Of a DNA stretch of 64,000 nt, positions 1 through 6,675 are shown in pieces. Position numbers and translations under genes: made by a program. How positions within the stretch are numbered: position 1 is the stretch's first letter; every line of letters begins with the position of its first letter. Where the stretch lies: assembly GCF_022458745.1 (NCBI RefSeq), contig NZ_JAJJJF010000005.1:1-64000 (forward strand), given 5' to 3'. The DNA comes from Bacillus piscicola. Lineage in GTDB: Bacteria > Bacillota > Bacilli > Bacillales > Marinococcaceae. The notes beneath the pieces were generated by a model. The model did not search any database, was not told where the DNA came from, and worked only from the letters and a program-made list of their open reading frames with translations.

Positions 1-13
1 CAAAAAACACGAT

Positions 14-89
<76 letters not shown>

Positions 90-100
90 TTTTATGTAAT

Positions 101-176
<76 letters not shown>

Positions 177-199
177 TTATAAAACTATTAACTCTTTTT

Positions 200-285
200 G
201 GAGGGGTAGCGAAGTTGGCCAAACGCGGCAGACTGTAAATCTGCTCCCTTTGGGTTCGGCGGTTCGAGTCCGTCCCCCTCCACCA
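200..285 (+). tRNA. tRNA-Tyr (GTA)
   Basis: An 86-nt class II tRNA with a long variable arm. Acceptor GGAGGGG pairs with CCCCTCC before ACCA, and anticodon loop CTGTAAA gives GTA. This is one of the queuosine-modified tRNAs (GUN anticodons), relevant to queG, queA and tgt in the same window. Confidence 0.97.
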
Positions 286-293
286 TTTGTGAT

Positions 294-367
294 AGGGGTA
301 TAGTTCAACGGTAGAACAGCGGTCTCCAAAACCGTCGATGTGGGTTCGATTCCTACTACCCCTGCCA
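294..367 (+). tRNA. tRNA-Trp (CCA)
   Basis: A 74-nt tRNA with acceptor AGGGGTA paired to TACCCCT, then GCCA. Anticodon loop CTCCAAA gives CCA. Confidence 0.97.
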
Positions 368-378
368 TTTTTTGAAAT

Positions 379-455
379 GGCGATTGTGGCGAAGTGGTTA
401 ACGCACCGGATTGTGGCTCCGGCACTCGTGGGTTCGATTCCCATCAATCGCCCCA
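379..455 (+). tRNA. tRNA-His (GTG)
   Basis: Acceptor GCGATTG pairs with CAATCGC, and the extra G-1 at 379 faces C73, the tRNA-His hallmark. Anticodon loop TTGTGGC gives GTG. This is also a queuosine target. Confidence 0.96.
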
Positions 456-465
456 TGTGACATGT

Positions 466-540
466 TGGGCTATAGCCAAGCGGTAAGGCAACGGACTTTG
501 ACTCCGTCATGCGCTGGTTCGAATCCAGCTAGCCCAGCCA
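466..540 (+). tRNA. tRNA-Gln (TTG)
   Basis: Acceptor TGGGCTA pairs with TAGCCCA, then GCCA. Anticodon loop CTTTGAC gives TTG, which reads CAA and CAG. Confidence 0.97.
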
Positions 541-546
541 TAAAAC

Positions 547-621
547 GCGGAAGTAGTTCAGTGGTAGAACACCACCTTGCCAAGGTGGGGGTCGCGGGTT
601 CGAATCCCGTCTTCCGCTCCA
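547..621 (+). tRNA. tRNA-Gly (GCC)
   Basis: Acceptor GCGGAAG pairs with CTTCCGC, then TCCA. Anticodon loop TTGCCAA gives GCC. Confidence 0.97.
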
Positions 622-663
622 TTATCACTCTGTGTGCATACTTTAAGTGAGAATCATGCACAT

Positions 664-738
664 GGCGGCATAGCCAAGTGGTAAGGCCAGGGTCTGCAAA
701 ACCCTTATTCCCCGGTTCGAATCCGGGTGCCGCCTCCA
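664..738 (+). tRNA. tRNA-Cys (GCA)
   Basis: Acceptor GGCGGCA pairs with TGCCGCC, then TCCA. Anticodon loop CTGCAAA gives GCA. Confidence 0.97.
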
Positions 739-753
739 CATTTACTATCACCT

Positions 754-843
754 GCCGGGGTGGTGGAATTGGCAGACACACAGGACTTAAAATCCTGCGG
801 TTGGTCTACAACCGTGCCGGTTCAAGTCCGGCCCTCGGCACCA
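754..843 (+). tRNA. tRNA-Leu (TAA)
   Basis: A 90-nt class II tRNA with a long variable arm (about 800-815). Acceptor GCCGGGG pairs with CCTCGGC (one G-T pair), then ACCA. Anticodon loop CTTAAAA gives TAA. Confidence 0.96.
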
Positions 844-867
844 TTTTAACTCTATTCGTTATGATAT

Positions 868-952
868 GGCGGTGTGGCGGAATTGGCAGACGCGCACGAC
901 TCAAAATCGTGTTCCTTACGGAGTGCCGGTTCGACCCCGGCCACCGCTACCA
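868..952 (+). tRNA. tRNA-Leu (CAA)
   Basis: A class II tRNA that closes the array. Acceptor GGCGGTG pairs with CACCGCT (first pair G-T), then ACCA. Anticodon loop CTCAAAA gives CAA. Confidence 0.95.
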
Positions 953-983
953 TAACTTCCTTTAAAAATAGTTTTGAATTTTA

Positions 984-1009
984 GCTCCTCACGTCTGTGA
1001 GGAGCTTTT
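984..1009 (+). terminator. terminator of the tRNA array
   Basis: Nine-bp stem GCTCCTCAC / GTGAGGAGC with a GTCT loop, followed by TTTT. It lies 31 nt after the last tRNA. Confidence 0.9.
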
Positions 1010-1037
1010 AGCATAGTTTTGTGTTCATTCCATGTGT

Positions 1038-1080
1038 TGTGACAAAGGTCACAGCTGACTTGCTTGTTTTGTTATACAAT
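1038..1080 (+). promoter_or_regulatory. FNR/CRP-type operator with -10 box (candidate class II promoter)
   Basis: A perfect palindrome TGTGA-CAAAGG-TCACA at 1038-1053 matches the FNR/CRP half-site pair with N6 spacing. A -10 box TACAAT lies at 1075-1080, and no -35 hexamer is visible. If transcription starts near 1087, the operator centre (1045.5) falls at about -41.5, the usual place for an FNR-activated class II promoter. B. subtilis Fnr recognises TGTGA-N6-TCAC(T/A). The spacing agreement is observed; regulation is inferred. Confidence 0.65.
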
Positions 1081-1124
1081 CTTCGGGGAAATTATAATTG
1101 AGTTAAAGTAAGGGGGCAGTAAAA

Positions 1125-1283
1125 GTGGCAGAACAATACGATGATAGAGCACTGCGGTTGCAAGGATACCTTGACGAGTCAATCCAACCAATCCTAGACA
1201 GACTGTCTGTGATCGAGAAAGATTTGAAAGATATTAAGGATACGCAGGCCCAATTATGGGAGTTAATGAAGGAAAATCGTTAA
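1125..1283 (+). CDS. small coiled-coil protein, function unknown (52 aa)
   Basis: GTG start preceded by the strong ribosome binding site AAGGGGG at about 9 nt; stop TAA. The product is highly charged and soluble, with no signal peptide or membrane segment. Residues 18-48 look like one amphipathic helix (hydrophobic I, L, I, L, I positions separated by D, E and K), suggesting a dimeric coiled coil. I do not recognise the family. It is a monocistronic unit, framed by the tRNA terminator upstream and its own terminator downstream, and its promoter carries an FNR-like operator, so expression at low oxygen is the best hint to its role. Coding status rests on the ribosome binding site, the promoter-terminator frame and the amino acid composition. 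Confidence 0.7.
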   Translation: MAEQYDDRALRLQGYLDESIQPILDRLSVIEKDLKDIKDTQAQLWELMKENR

Positions 1284-1303
1284 TCGTTTGGAGACACGGA
1301 GTC

Positions 1304-1333
1304 GGAGCAGGGGTACTAACCTGCTCCTTTTGT
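1304..1333 (+). terminator. terminator of the 52-aa gene
   Basis: Eight-bp stem GGAGCAGG / CCTGCTCC with an 8-nt loop, followed by TTTTGTTG. Confidence 0.85.
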
Positions 1334-1345
1334 TGTTATATGGAC

Positions 1346-2020
1346 TCATGGGGAAATTTCACGCTTGTACTCGTGAAGAATATAGGGGGATGCAGTACCA
1401 CTGTGGATTTGTGTAAACATCTTGGAGGCGGAATCAAGCAGTTTTTTTGCCGTACTCGTGTCCATGGAAGGGCGTAAATAAAAAAGTTGTATAGCATTTG
1501 TTGTGTGTATGGTCACGTTCGCGTAATGAAAGTTGTCAGCAGGACCACCCAATTTGCTATTCTTGTCATATGCCATTATGTGCCTATTTTGTTGTGCACC
1601 GTCCGGCACAGCAGCTTCATCTTCTTCCTGAAACGAAATTTTGATATAATCACGTAGAGTGTCAAAATCATAAAGGCTGATTGGTATTTCAAACTGTAAG
1701 GAAAAGAACGTAGTTAAATCTGCGGCTGAGTGAATAAAAGGGAGATCTTTCCCATCACGAATTGATTGGAACAATGATTCATGAGTGAAACATTGATCGG
1801 TCAGGCCTGCCTGTTCGCTTGTATCACGCCATTCGCGGATACCGGGATAATCTAAGATAGTTTGGCCGAAAAGATCGGTTTTTATTTTTTCTTGGAAAAA
1901 ACGCAGTCTTCCTTTCAGCATTTGTGGCGATTCAGCAACAACGATGTCCTTATAAAAAATAATACCTACCTTAAAATGAGGTATTTTCTTAAATATTGGA
2001 TCTGCTACGGTTACCTTCAT
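1346..2020 (-). CDS. B3/B4 (PheRS beta-like) domain protein
   Basis: A 224-aa stand-alone protein resembling the B3/B4 region of the phenylalanyl-tRNA synthetase beta subunit, the domain that edits Tyr-tRNA(Phe) in the full enzyme. The N-terminal stretch 'PHFKVGIIFYKD' and the C-terminal part around 'TTNAIQLFYLRPS' fit the free-standing B3/4 family. ATG start with AAAGGAG at about 8 nt. No catalytic or membrane segment is visible, so it is probably cytosolic. It is divergent from queG and lies just downstream of a tRNA array that begins with tRNA-Phe in this window. A trans-editing role is possible, but free-standing family members are poorly characterised and this is only inference. Confidence 0.75.
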   Translation of the reverse strand: MKVTVADPIFKKIPHFKVGIIFYKDIVVAESPQMLKGRLRFFQEKIKTDLFGQTILDYPGIREWRDTSEQAGLTDQCFTHESLFQSIRDGKDLPFIHSAADLTTFFSLQFEIPISLYDFDTLRDYIKISFQEEDEAAVPDGAQQNRHIMAYDKNSKLGGPADNFHYANVTIHTTNAIQLFYLRPSMDTSTAKKLLDSASKMFTQIHSGTASPYILHEYKREISP

Positions 2021-2091
2021 AAAATAACTCCTTTTGTTTCTTTCTTTATTAATAGAAGTTTACCACATCCGAACCGCAAAGGAGGGAGAAA

Positions 2092-3240
2092 GTGGTGGAA
2101 CATGAAAAGTTGAAAGAGCAGATTGTTGCTTACAGTAAGCGGATAGGTATTGATAAAATTGGTTTTGCGTCTGCGAATCCATTTTTAACATTAAAAGAAC
2201 GGCTTCTTGAACAGCGGCGGCTCGGATATCAGTCTGGGTTTGAAGAGAAGGATATTGAAAAACGGATAACGCCAGAACGCCTGCTGCCTGAAGCTAAAAC
2301 AATCATAGCTATTGCGGTTGCCTACCCCTCGAAAATGAAAACATCTCCAAGGAATAAAAAAGGGATGCGGCGTGGAAGTTTTTGTCGAGCGTCTTGGGGA
2401 GAAGATTATCATCACGTCCTCCGTGAACGTCTAGAGCAATTAGAGGCATTTATATTAGAAATTGCTCCGCAGGCTCGCTGTAAATCGATGGTGGACACGG
2501 GTGAATTATCGGATCGTGCAGTTGCCGAGCGGGCGGGCATTGGCTGGAGCGGAAAAAACTGTGCCATTATTACCCCTGAGTTTGGATCCTACGTTTATCT
2601 GGGAGAGCTCATCACTACTCTATCTCTTACGCCGGATACTCCAATTACCGAACAATGCGGTTCTTGTAATAAATGTGTGGACGCTTGTCCAACTGATGCG
2701 CTTGTTCAAGGCGGTCAGCTTGATTCTAACAAATGTATTGCTTACCTGACACAGACAAAAGACTTTCTGCCCGAACAGTTTCGGAAAAAAATAGGTAATC
2801 GCCTGTACGGTTGTGATACATGCCAGACTGTCTGCCCGGAGAATAAAGGTATGGATTTTCATCATCAAACAGAGTTTGAACCTGATCCAGAAATAGCTAA
2901 ACCAAAATTATTATCTTTATTATCGGTAAGCAATCGCGAATTTAAAAACACGTATGGTTCGCTCTCCGGTTCATGGCGAGGAAAAAAGCCAATTCAGCGG
3001 AACGCCGTGATCGCGCTTGGCAACTACAAAGATGAAGCAGCTACGGATTCATTAGGAAAGCTCCTGCTTCGCGATCCCCGGCCCGTGATTCGGGGAACAG
3101 CAGCTTGGTCTCTCGGTAAAATTGGTACGGATCAAGGGGAGGCATGGCTTCAGCAAGCAATCAAGGAAGAAAATGATGTTAACGTAATCGATGAAATTGA
3201 AAAATCACTTGCTATTATCAATGAACAGGTATGTGATTGA
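2092..3240 (+). CDS. queG: epoxyqueuosine reductase QueG
   Basis: Reduces epoxyqueuosine to queuosine at wobble position 34 of GUN-anticodon tRNAs, using cobalamin and two [4Fe-4S] clusters. The 382-aa length is typical of the Firmicutes form. An N-terminal cobalamin-dependent part is followed by the cluster motif 'CGSCNKCVDACP' (from about residue 189), a second motif 'CDTCQTVCP' (about 242) and a C-terminal HEAT-like segment (about 300-375). GTG start with AAAGGAGGG about 7 nt upstream. In B. subtilis the orthologue is yhbA, also followed by yhbB and cspR, so the block is conserved; ogt is inserted here. Its pathway partners queA and tgt lie at the far end of the window. Confidence 0.95.
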   Translation: MVEHEKLKEQIVAYSKRIGIDKIGFASANPFLTLKERLLEQRRLGYQSGFEEKDIEKRITPERLLPEAKTIIAIAVAYPSKMKTSPRNKKGMRRGSFCRASWGEDYHHVLRERLEQLEAFILEIAPQARCKSMVDTGELSDRAVAERAGIGWSGKNCAIITPEFGSYVYLGELITTLSLTPDTPITEQCGSCNKCVDACPTDALVQGGQLDSNKCIAYLTQTKDFLPEQFRKKIGNRLYGCDTCQTVCPENKGMDFHHQTEFEPDPEIAKPKLLSLLSVSNREFKNTYGSLSGSWRGKKPIQRNAVIALGNYKDEAATDSLGKLLLRDPRPVIRGTAAWSLGKIGTDQGEAWLQQAIKEENDVNVIDEIEKSLAIINEQVCD

Positions 3241-3254
3241 GAGGCGGGGTACCA

Positions 3255-3764
3255 ATGCGTGTCTATTATGCAGAATACAATAGTCCCATCGGTCCAATAA
3301 CGTTGATAACGACAGATAAAGGGCTGTGTTTTGTTCAATTCGGAAATGTCTCAGACGTCCTACCAGTTGCTGAGAAATGGCGGTCAAAACATTCTTTGCG
3401 AGGTACATTGATAGAAGACTGTGTTGCATTATCTGATGTAATCCAGCAACTTGACGAATACTTTTCGGGCAAGCGAGAAAAGATGGAAGTCACATTTGAA
3501 CTATTCGGTACTCCGTTTCAACGGCGAGTGTGGCATGCCTTGGAGCATATTCCATATGGCGAAACCCGTTCATACAAAGAGATTGCAGCAGCGGCAGGTT
3601 CCCAAAAAGCGGTACGAGCTGTGGGTTCCGCGAATAATAAAAATCCTTTATCCATTTTTATTCCTTGTCATCGCGTCATTGGGAGCAACGGGAAGTTAGT
3701 TGGTTATGGGGGCGGATTAGATAAGAAAATAGCTCTTCTTCGTCTGGAAGGGGCATGGGGATGA
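3255..3764 (+). CDS. ogt: methylated-DNA--protein-cysteine methyltransferase (Ogt)
   Basis: Suicide repair protein that moves the alkyl group of O6-alkylguanine in DNA to its own cysteine. The acceptor motif 'IPCHRVIG' lies near residue 138, preceded by the 'PYGETRSYKEIA' helix-turn-helix region. The 169-aa length fits Ogt. An in-frame TTG at 3237 overlaps the end of queG, but ATG 3255 has a better placed GAGGCGGGG and gives the normal N-terminus 'MRVYYAEYNSP'. The 14-nt gap to queG suggests cotranscription with it; a terminator follows. Confidence 0.93.
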   Translation: MRVYYAEYNSPIGPITLITTDKGLCFVQFGNVSDVLPVAEKWRSKHSLRGTLIEDCVALSDVIQQLDEYFSGKREKMEVTFELFGTPFQRRVWHALEHIPYGETRSYKEIAAAAGSQKAVRAVGSANNKNPLSIFIPCHRVIGSNGKLVGYGGGLDKKIALLRLEGAWG

Positions 3765-3787
3765 GCTGATAATATCGGTAACAATCA

Positions 3788-3818
3788 ACACGGTTTCCTA
3801 ATGGGGACCGTGTTTTTC
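3788..3818 (+). terminator. terminator after queG-ogt
   Basis: Seven-bp stem ACACGGT / ACCGTGT with a 12-nt loop, followed by TTTTTCC. Confidence 0.8.
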
Positions 3819-3920
3819 CATAGCTTTACGGAAACTTGTACTAAACAAAAAAAACGACAATAGAAATGATAGGGAGGTGAGAAGGATGTAAGAAGGATGT
3901 AACGGGAGGGCGGCCTTAAG

Positions 3921-4802
3921 ATGAGGAACTGGGAGAAAGCTTTGGAGAAGCACGTTAGAGAGTGGATGGATTATCAGCTTGGTATCACGGAACGACGTCC
4001 CGAAACAATCGTTCCCCAAGAAACTCTTACTATTCAACGTTTCAGAGAATCACTGGAAAGACGTGGAGGAGAGCTTCTTAAAATGGATGTTTCGGTCCAA
4101 CCGTATCGTATCCAAAGGCTTGATTTAGAGGAATTAGTTCGGTATCAACTATATTTTACAAAATTGATCAAAGTAAAAGATCATTACCATTTGGAGGAAC
4201 ATATTCATAAACGGGAAGCAAAAACCCATGCTGGACGAATTATTATTGATAAACGTTTACAGGATTCTTCCCTGCAAGCCGCACGTCATTCTCCTCCCAC
4301 AGATATTAAGGGGGAAAGAAGCTTTGTATATGATCGCAGAAAAGCAGTGCAGTACGCGGAACGATGGTGGAATGATTACAACCCTCAATATCGAGCCTTT
4401 TCGGTAAATTGCACAAATTTTGTTTCTCAATGTCTGAGAGCGGGCAATGCCCCTATGCGGGGGATGCCAAACCGTGAAAAAGGCTGGTGGTACACAGATG
4501 ATGGTTGGAGTTACAGCTGGTCTGTGGCCCATTCTTTTCGTTGGTATTTGAGCAGCTCGACTAGCGGTCTAACAGCAGTCGAAGTAGAGGAGGCAGCAGA
4601 TTTAGGACTTGGGGATGTGATCTGTTACGATTTTAACGGAGATAACCGCTGGCAGCACACTACAATCGTAACTAACTTTGATGGAAACAATGAACCGCTT
4701 GTTAATGCACAAACCTCTAACAGCAGAGCAAGGTATTGGAAATATGACGATTCCACTGCCTGGACTCCTAATATTAAATATAAGTTTTTCCGGATTCAGT
4801 AA
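3921..4802 (+). CDS. amidase-domain protein, YhbB-like
   Basis: The C-terminal half (about residues 130-290) fits the putative amidase domain family Amidase_6: 'YDRRKAVQYAERWWNDYN' followed by 'NCTNFVSQCLRAG' with the likely catalytic Cys, then 'GWWY' and 'GDVICYDF...WQHTTIV' with a probable catalytic His. These are NlpC/P60-like folds that act on peptidoglycan peptides or related amides. The N-terminal 120 residues are charged and helical. No signal peptide is visible from ATG 3921, which has GGGAGGGCGG upstream, so the export route is unclear. The position between queG and trmL matches B. subtilis yhbB. Confidence 0.82.
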   Translation: MRNWEKALEKHVREWMDYQLGITERRPETIVPQETLTIQRFRESLERRGGELLKMDVSVQPYRIQRLDLEELVRYQLYFTKLIKVKDHYHLEEHIHKREAKTHAGRIIIDKRLQDSSLQAARHSPPTDIKGERSFVYDRRKAVQYAERWWNDYNPQYRAFSVNCTNFVSQCLRAGNAPMRGMPNREKGWWYTDDGWSYSWSVAHSFRWYLSSSTSGLTAVEVEEAADLGLGDVICYDFNGDNRWQHTTIVTNFDGNNEPLVNAQTSNSRARYWKYDDSTAWTPNIKYKFFRIQ

Positions 4803-4822
4803 CAATGAAATGAAACTCGTTG

Positions 4823-4831
4823 TGATATAAT
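4823..4831 (+). promoter_or_regulatory. candidate extended -10 promoter of trmL
   Basis: TGA-TATAAT, an extended -10 element with a perfect -10 hexamer, 50 nt before the trmL start. No good -35 hexamer is seen. Confidence 0.5.
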
Positions 4832-4881
4832 AAGAGGAAAAAAGTATTGTGATGTTTTAAGGATAGGATGAGATGTAAAAA

Positions 4882-5355
4882 ATGAGCAACCATATTGTAT
4901 TATACCAGCCGGAAATTCCTGCTAATACTGGGAATATTGCCCGTACATGTGCCGGAACAGGAACAGGGCTGCATTTAATTCGGCCCTTAGGTTTTTCGAC
5001 AGAGGACCGGATGTTAAAACGAGCAGGCTGTGACTATTGGCCGCATGTGGACATTCACTATTATGATTCCCTTCAAGAGCTATTTAGCAAATGGGAACAG
5101 GGTGAATTTTATTTTATTGAAACAATCGGTAATCAAACGTACGCTGACATCTCTGTAAACGACTTGGAAAAAGATTATTTTTTTGTTTTTGGTAGAGAAA
5201 CAAGCGGACTGCCGGAGGACGTGACATCCCAGTATCAAGAGAAATGTTTAAGAATACCGCAAAACAACGCAGTTCGTTCATTAAATTTGTCGAATACAGC
5301 GGCAATCGTAATCTACGAAGCTCTGCGTCAGCAACAGTTCCCCGATTTAACATAA
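4882..5355 (+). CDS. trmL: tRNA (cytidine/uridine-34 2'-O-)-methyltransferase TrmL (CspR)
   Basis: SPOUT-class methyltransferase that 2'-O-methylates the wobble nucleotide of tRNA-Leu(UAA/CAA) isoacceptors; both of those tRNA genes are in this window. The 157-aa length is standard. The N-terminal 'LYQPEIPANTGNIARTCAG' motif and the C-terminal knot motifs 'FGRETSGLP' and 'IPQNNAVRSLNLSNTAAI' are all present. ATG start after a weak GGATAGGATGAGATG region. This is B. subtilis cspR (yhbA-yhbB-cspR order). Confidence 0.95.
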   Translation: MSNHIVLYQPEIPANTGNIARTCAGTGTGLHLIRPLGFSTEDRMLKRAGCDYWPHVDIHYYDSLQELFSKWEQGEFYFIETIGNQTYADISVNDLEKDYFFVFGRETSGLPEDVTSQYQEKCLRIPQNNAVRSLNLSNTAAIVIYEALRQQQFPDLT

Positions 5356-5362
5356 TTAAAAG

Positions 5363-5385
5363 AGCGCCTGGAAAGGCGCTTTTTT
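5363..5385. terminator. terminator between trmL and the minus-strand lipoprotein gene
   Basis: Stem AGCGCC / GGCGCT with a 6-nt loop, followed by TTTTT on the plus strand; the minus strand reads CTTTTAATT. It can serve both converging genes. Confidence 0.85.
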
Positions 5386-5393
5386 CAAACACA

Positions 5394-5486
5394 CTATCTA
5401 GTTTTGTGAGGCTTGTCCTCAACACAGGCCGTCAAAATAGAAACGAGAAATGCTATACATACTCCTAGTATCAAGATAAGTTTCAT
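5394..5486 (-). CDS. mini-lipoprotein (30 aa)
   Basis: ATG start with a consensus AAAAGGAGG about 10 nt upstream. The product has a positively charged MK start, a hydrophobic stretch (residues 3-19) and a clear lipobox 'LTAC', leaving a mature part of only about ten residues (CVEDKPHKTR after cleavage). This is the pattern of very small secreted lipoproteins. Gene-size calling would usually miss it. I do not recognise a family; a role in the envelope is all that can be inferred. It faces trmL and shares its terminator. Confidence 0.65.
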   Translation of the reverse strand: MKLILILGVCIAFLVSILTACVEDKPHKTR

Positions 5487-5583
5487 ATGTAAAAGAGCCT
5501 CCTTTTCACTTATTAACTTCCTCTTTTCCTCCGCTTATTATACCTTATTTCAGCCAGGATGTGAATATTTCTCAGACACGGTG

Positions 5584-5613
5584 CTGACATCTCTATGAAG
5601 ACATTGGTATAAT
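5584..5613 (+). promoter_or_regulatory. sigma-A promoter of the HmoA-like gene
   Basis: -35 CTGACA (5584-5589), 18-nt spacer and -10 TATAAT (5608-5613), with TGG directly before the -10 as an extended element. Confidence 0.7.
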
Positions 5614-5647
5614 TGTCCTGACGCTGTTAAGAGGAGGAATGATTAGA

Positions 5648-5953
5648 ATGTATGTAGTAATGAATGAACTACAAGTCCCGACTGATGCAAAAGAAGCGAT
5701 GAAGGCACGCTTCGGAAAAAGTGCGGAAAATATGAAAGATGTGCCCGGCTGCTTGGATTTTATGTTTTTAGAAGAAGACTCAGAAAACAGCAGACAAATT
5801 GTATTTACAAAGTGGGATTCGAAACAATCTTATGATAATTGGCTTGAGAGCTCTGCATTTAAGAAGGCACACCAGGAAAAGGGAACATCTAAAGAAAAAA
5901 GCCCTGCTTCTGGAAATGAATTAAAGTCTTTTGACGTGATTCATCATTTATAA
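5648..5953 (+). CDS. heme-degrading monooxygenase, HmoA/IsdG-like
   Basis: A 101-aa ABM-fold protein. The IsdG catalytic residues can be placed: Asn6 in 'VVMNELQVP', Trp65 in 'DNWLESSAF' and His75 in 'KKAHQE', with the same spacing as Asn7, Trp67 and His77 of IsdG. It should therefore bind and oxidatively open heme, releasing iron. An upstream in-frame ATG (5639) sits only 2 nt from GAGGAGG, so ATG 5648 at a normal spacing is chosen. It is monocistronic with its own promoter. It could help recycle heme made by the hem genes in this window, or use scavenged heme. Confidence 0.8.
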   Translation: MYVVMNELQVPTDAKEAMKARFGKSAENMKDVPGCLDFMFLEEDSENSRQIVFTKWDSKQSYDNWLESSAFKKAHQEKGTSKEKSPASGNELKSFDVIHHL

Positions 5954-6024
5954 TAAGAGTAATATGGTTACGGAAACTAATTACTTTTACCTGTAATTAA
6001 CTACAGAAGATAAGGAAGAACTCC

Positions 6025-6582
6025 ATGAAAAACACCTATATAACGAGCCATTTTCCGTTGATATCCATTTTGTTTTTCAGCTTATCGTTATCCATTTATA
6101 TGGAGAATGTCATCACTCTTTGGCTTGCGGACATTGGATTGTATGCGGGCATGCTTGAGTTTTTCTCCGAAGCAGGGATAAAGCTGACGATGCTTTTTTT
6201 GTTAATGCTTTTTTTCTTTATGGTTTTTTCAGCATTAAAATTAATAGCTGATACCATCAACGAATTATCCTTGCTGTTTTTTTCGAAGGATGAAGAAGGG
6301 GCAAGCCTGCAGAAAGTCCGAGGCGGCTCGTGGGTGTATTTGGTTGGAGGCGCCATTTCTTTATTATTCGTTACATTTCCCGTTGGAATAGGTATCAGTT
6401 TTCTCGTTGCAACGCTCATTTATTTTATTTACTTTATCTATAAAGTGAGTGATACGATGAATGGTAGCGGGCTGATCGGCACTGTTTTCTTTCATGTTAG
6501 TTTTTGGAGTGCGCTACTGTTTTCTGTTTGCTTCGCAGCCATTAAGCTTTATAATAGTTTTATTAACAGCCTTCCTTTATAA
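6025..6582 (+). CDS. YufK-like membrane protein (DUF5366)
   Basis: A 185-aa integral membrane protein with about five hydrophobic segments: residues about 10-27, 53-72, 101-118, 120-140 and 150-172. A short charged loop (about 83-98) follows the second segment. Length and the neighbouring pbpD fit B. subtilis yufK, which also lies near pbpD. No enzyme motif is visible and the function is unknown. It is followed by a strong terminator. Confidence 0.65.
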   Translation: MKNTYITSHFPLISILFFSLSLSIYMENVITLWLADIGLYAGMLEFFSEAGIKLTMLFLLMLFFFMVFSALKLIADTINELSLLFFSKDEEGASLQKVRGGSWVYLVGGAISLLFVTFPVGIGISFLVATLIYFIYFIYKVSDTMNGSGLIGTVFFHVSFWSALLFSVCFAAIKLYNSFINSLPL

Positions 6583-6624
6583 CATTGGAGCATCCACAAT
6601 ATGGTTGCTCCAATGGTTTTTTTT
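6583..6624 (+). terminator. terminator after the yufK-like gene
   Basis: Ten-bp stem CATTGGAGCA / TGCTCCAATG, followed by GTTTTTTTTT. Confidence 0.9.
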
Positions 6625-6675
6625 TGTCATTTTTTGCCCCGGGCGTCTTTCACCTCAAGCTAAGTGGCGAGTAGT

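Noticed and set aside
1256-1477. Plus-strand ORF of 73 codons
   Set aside because: It overlaps the end of the 52-aa gene, its terminator and the 3' end of the convergent B3/4 gene, and has no ribosome binding site.
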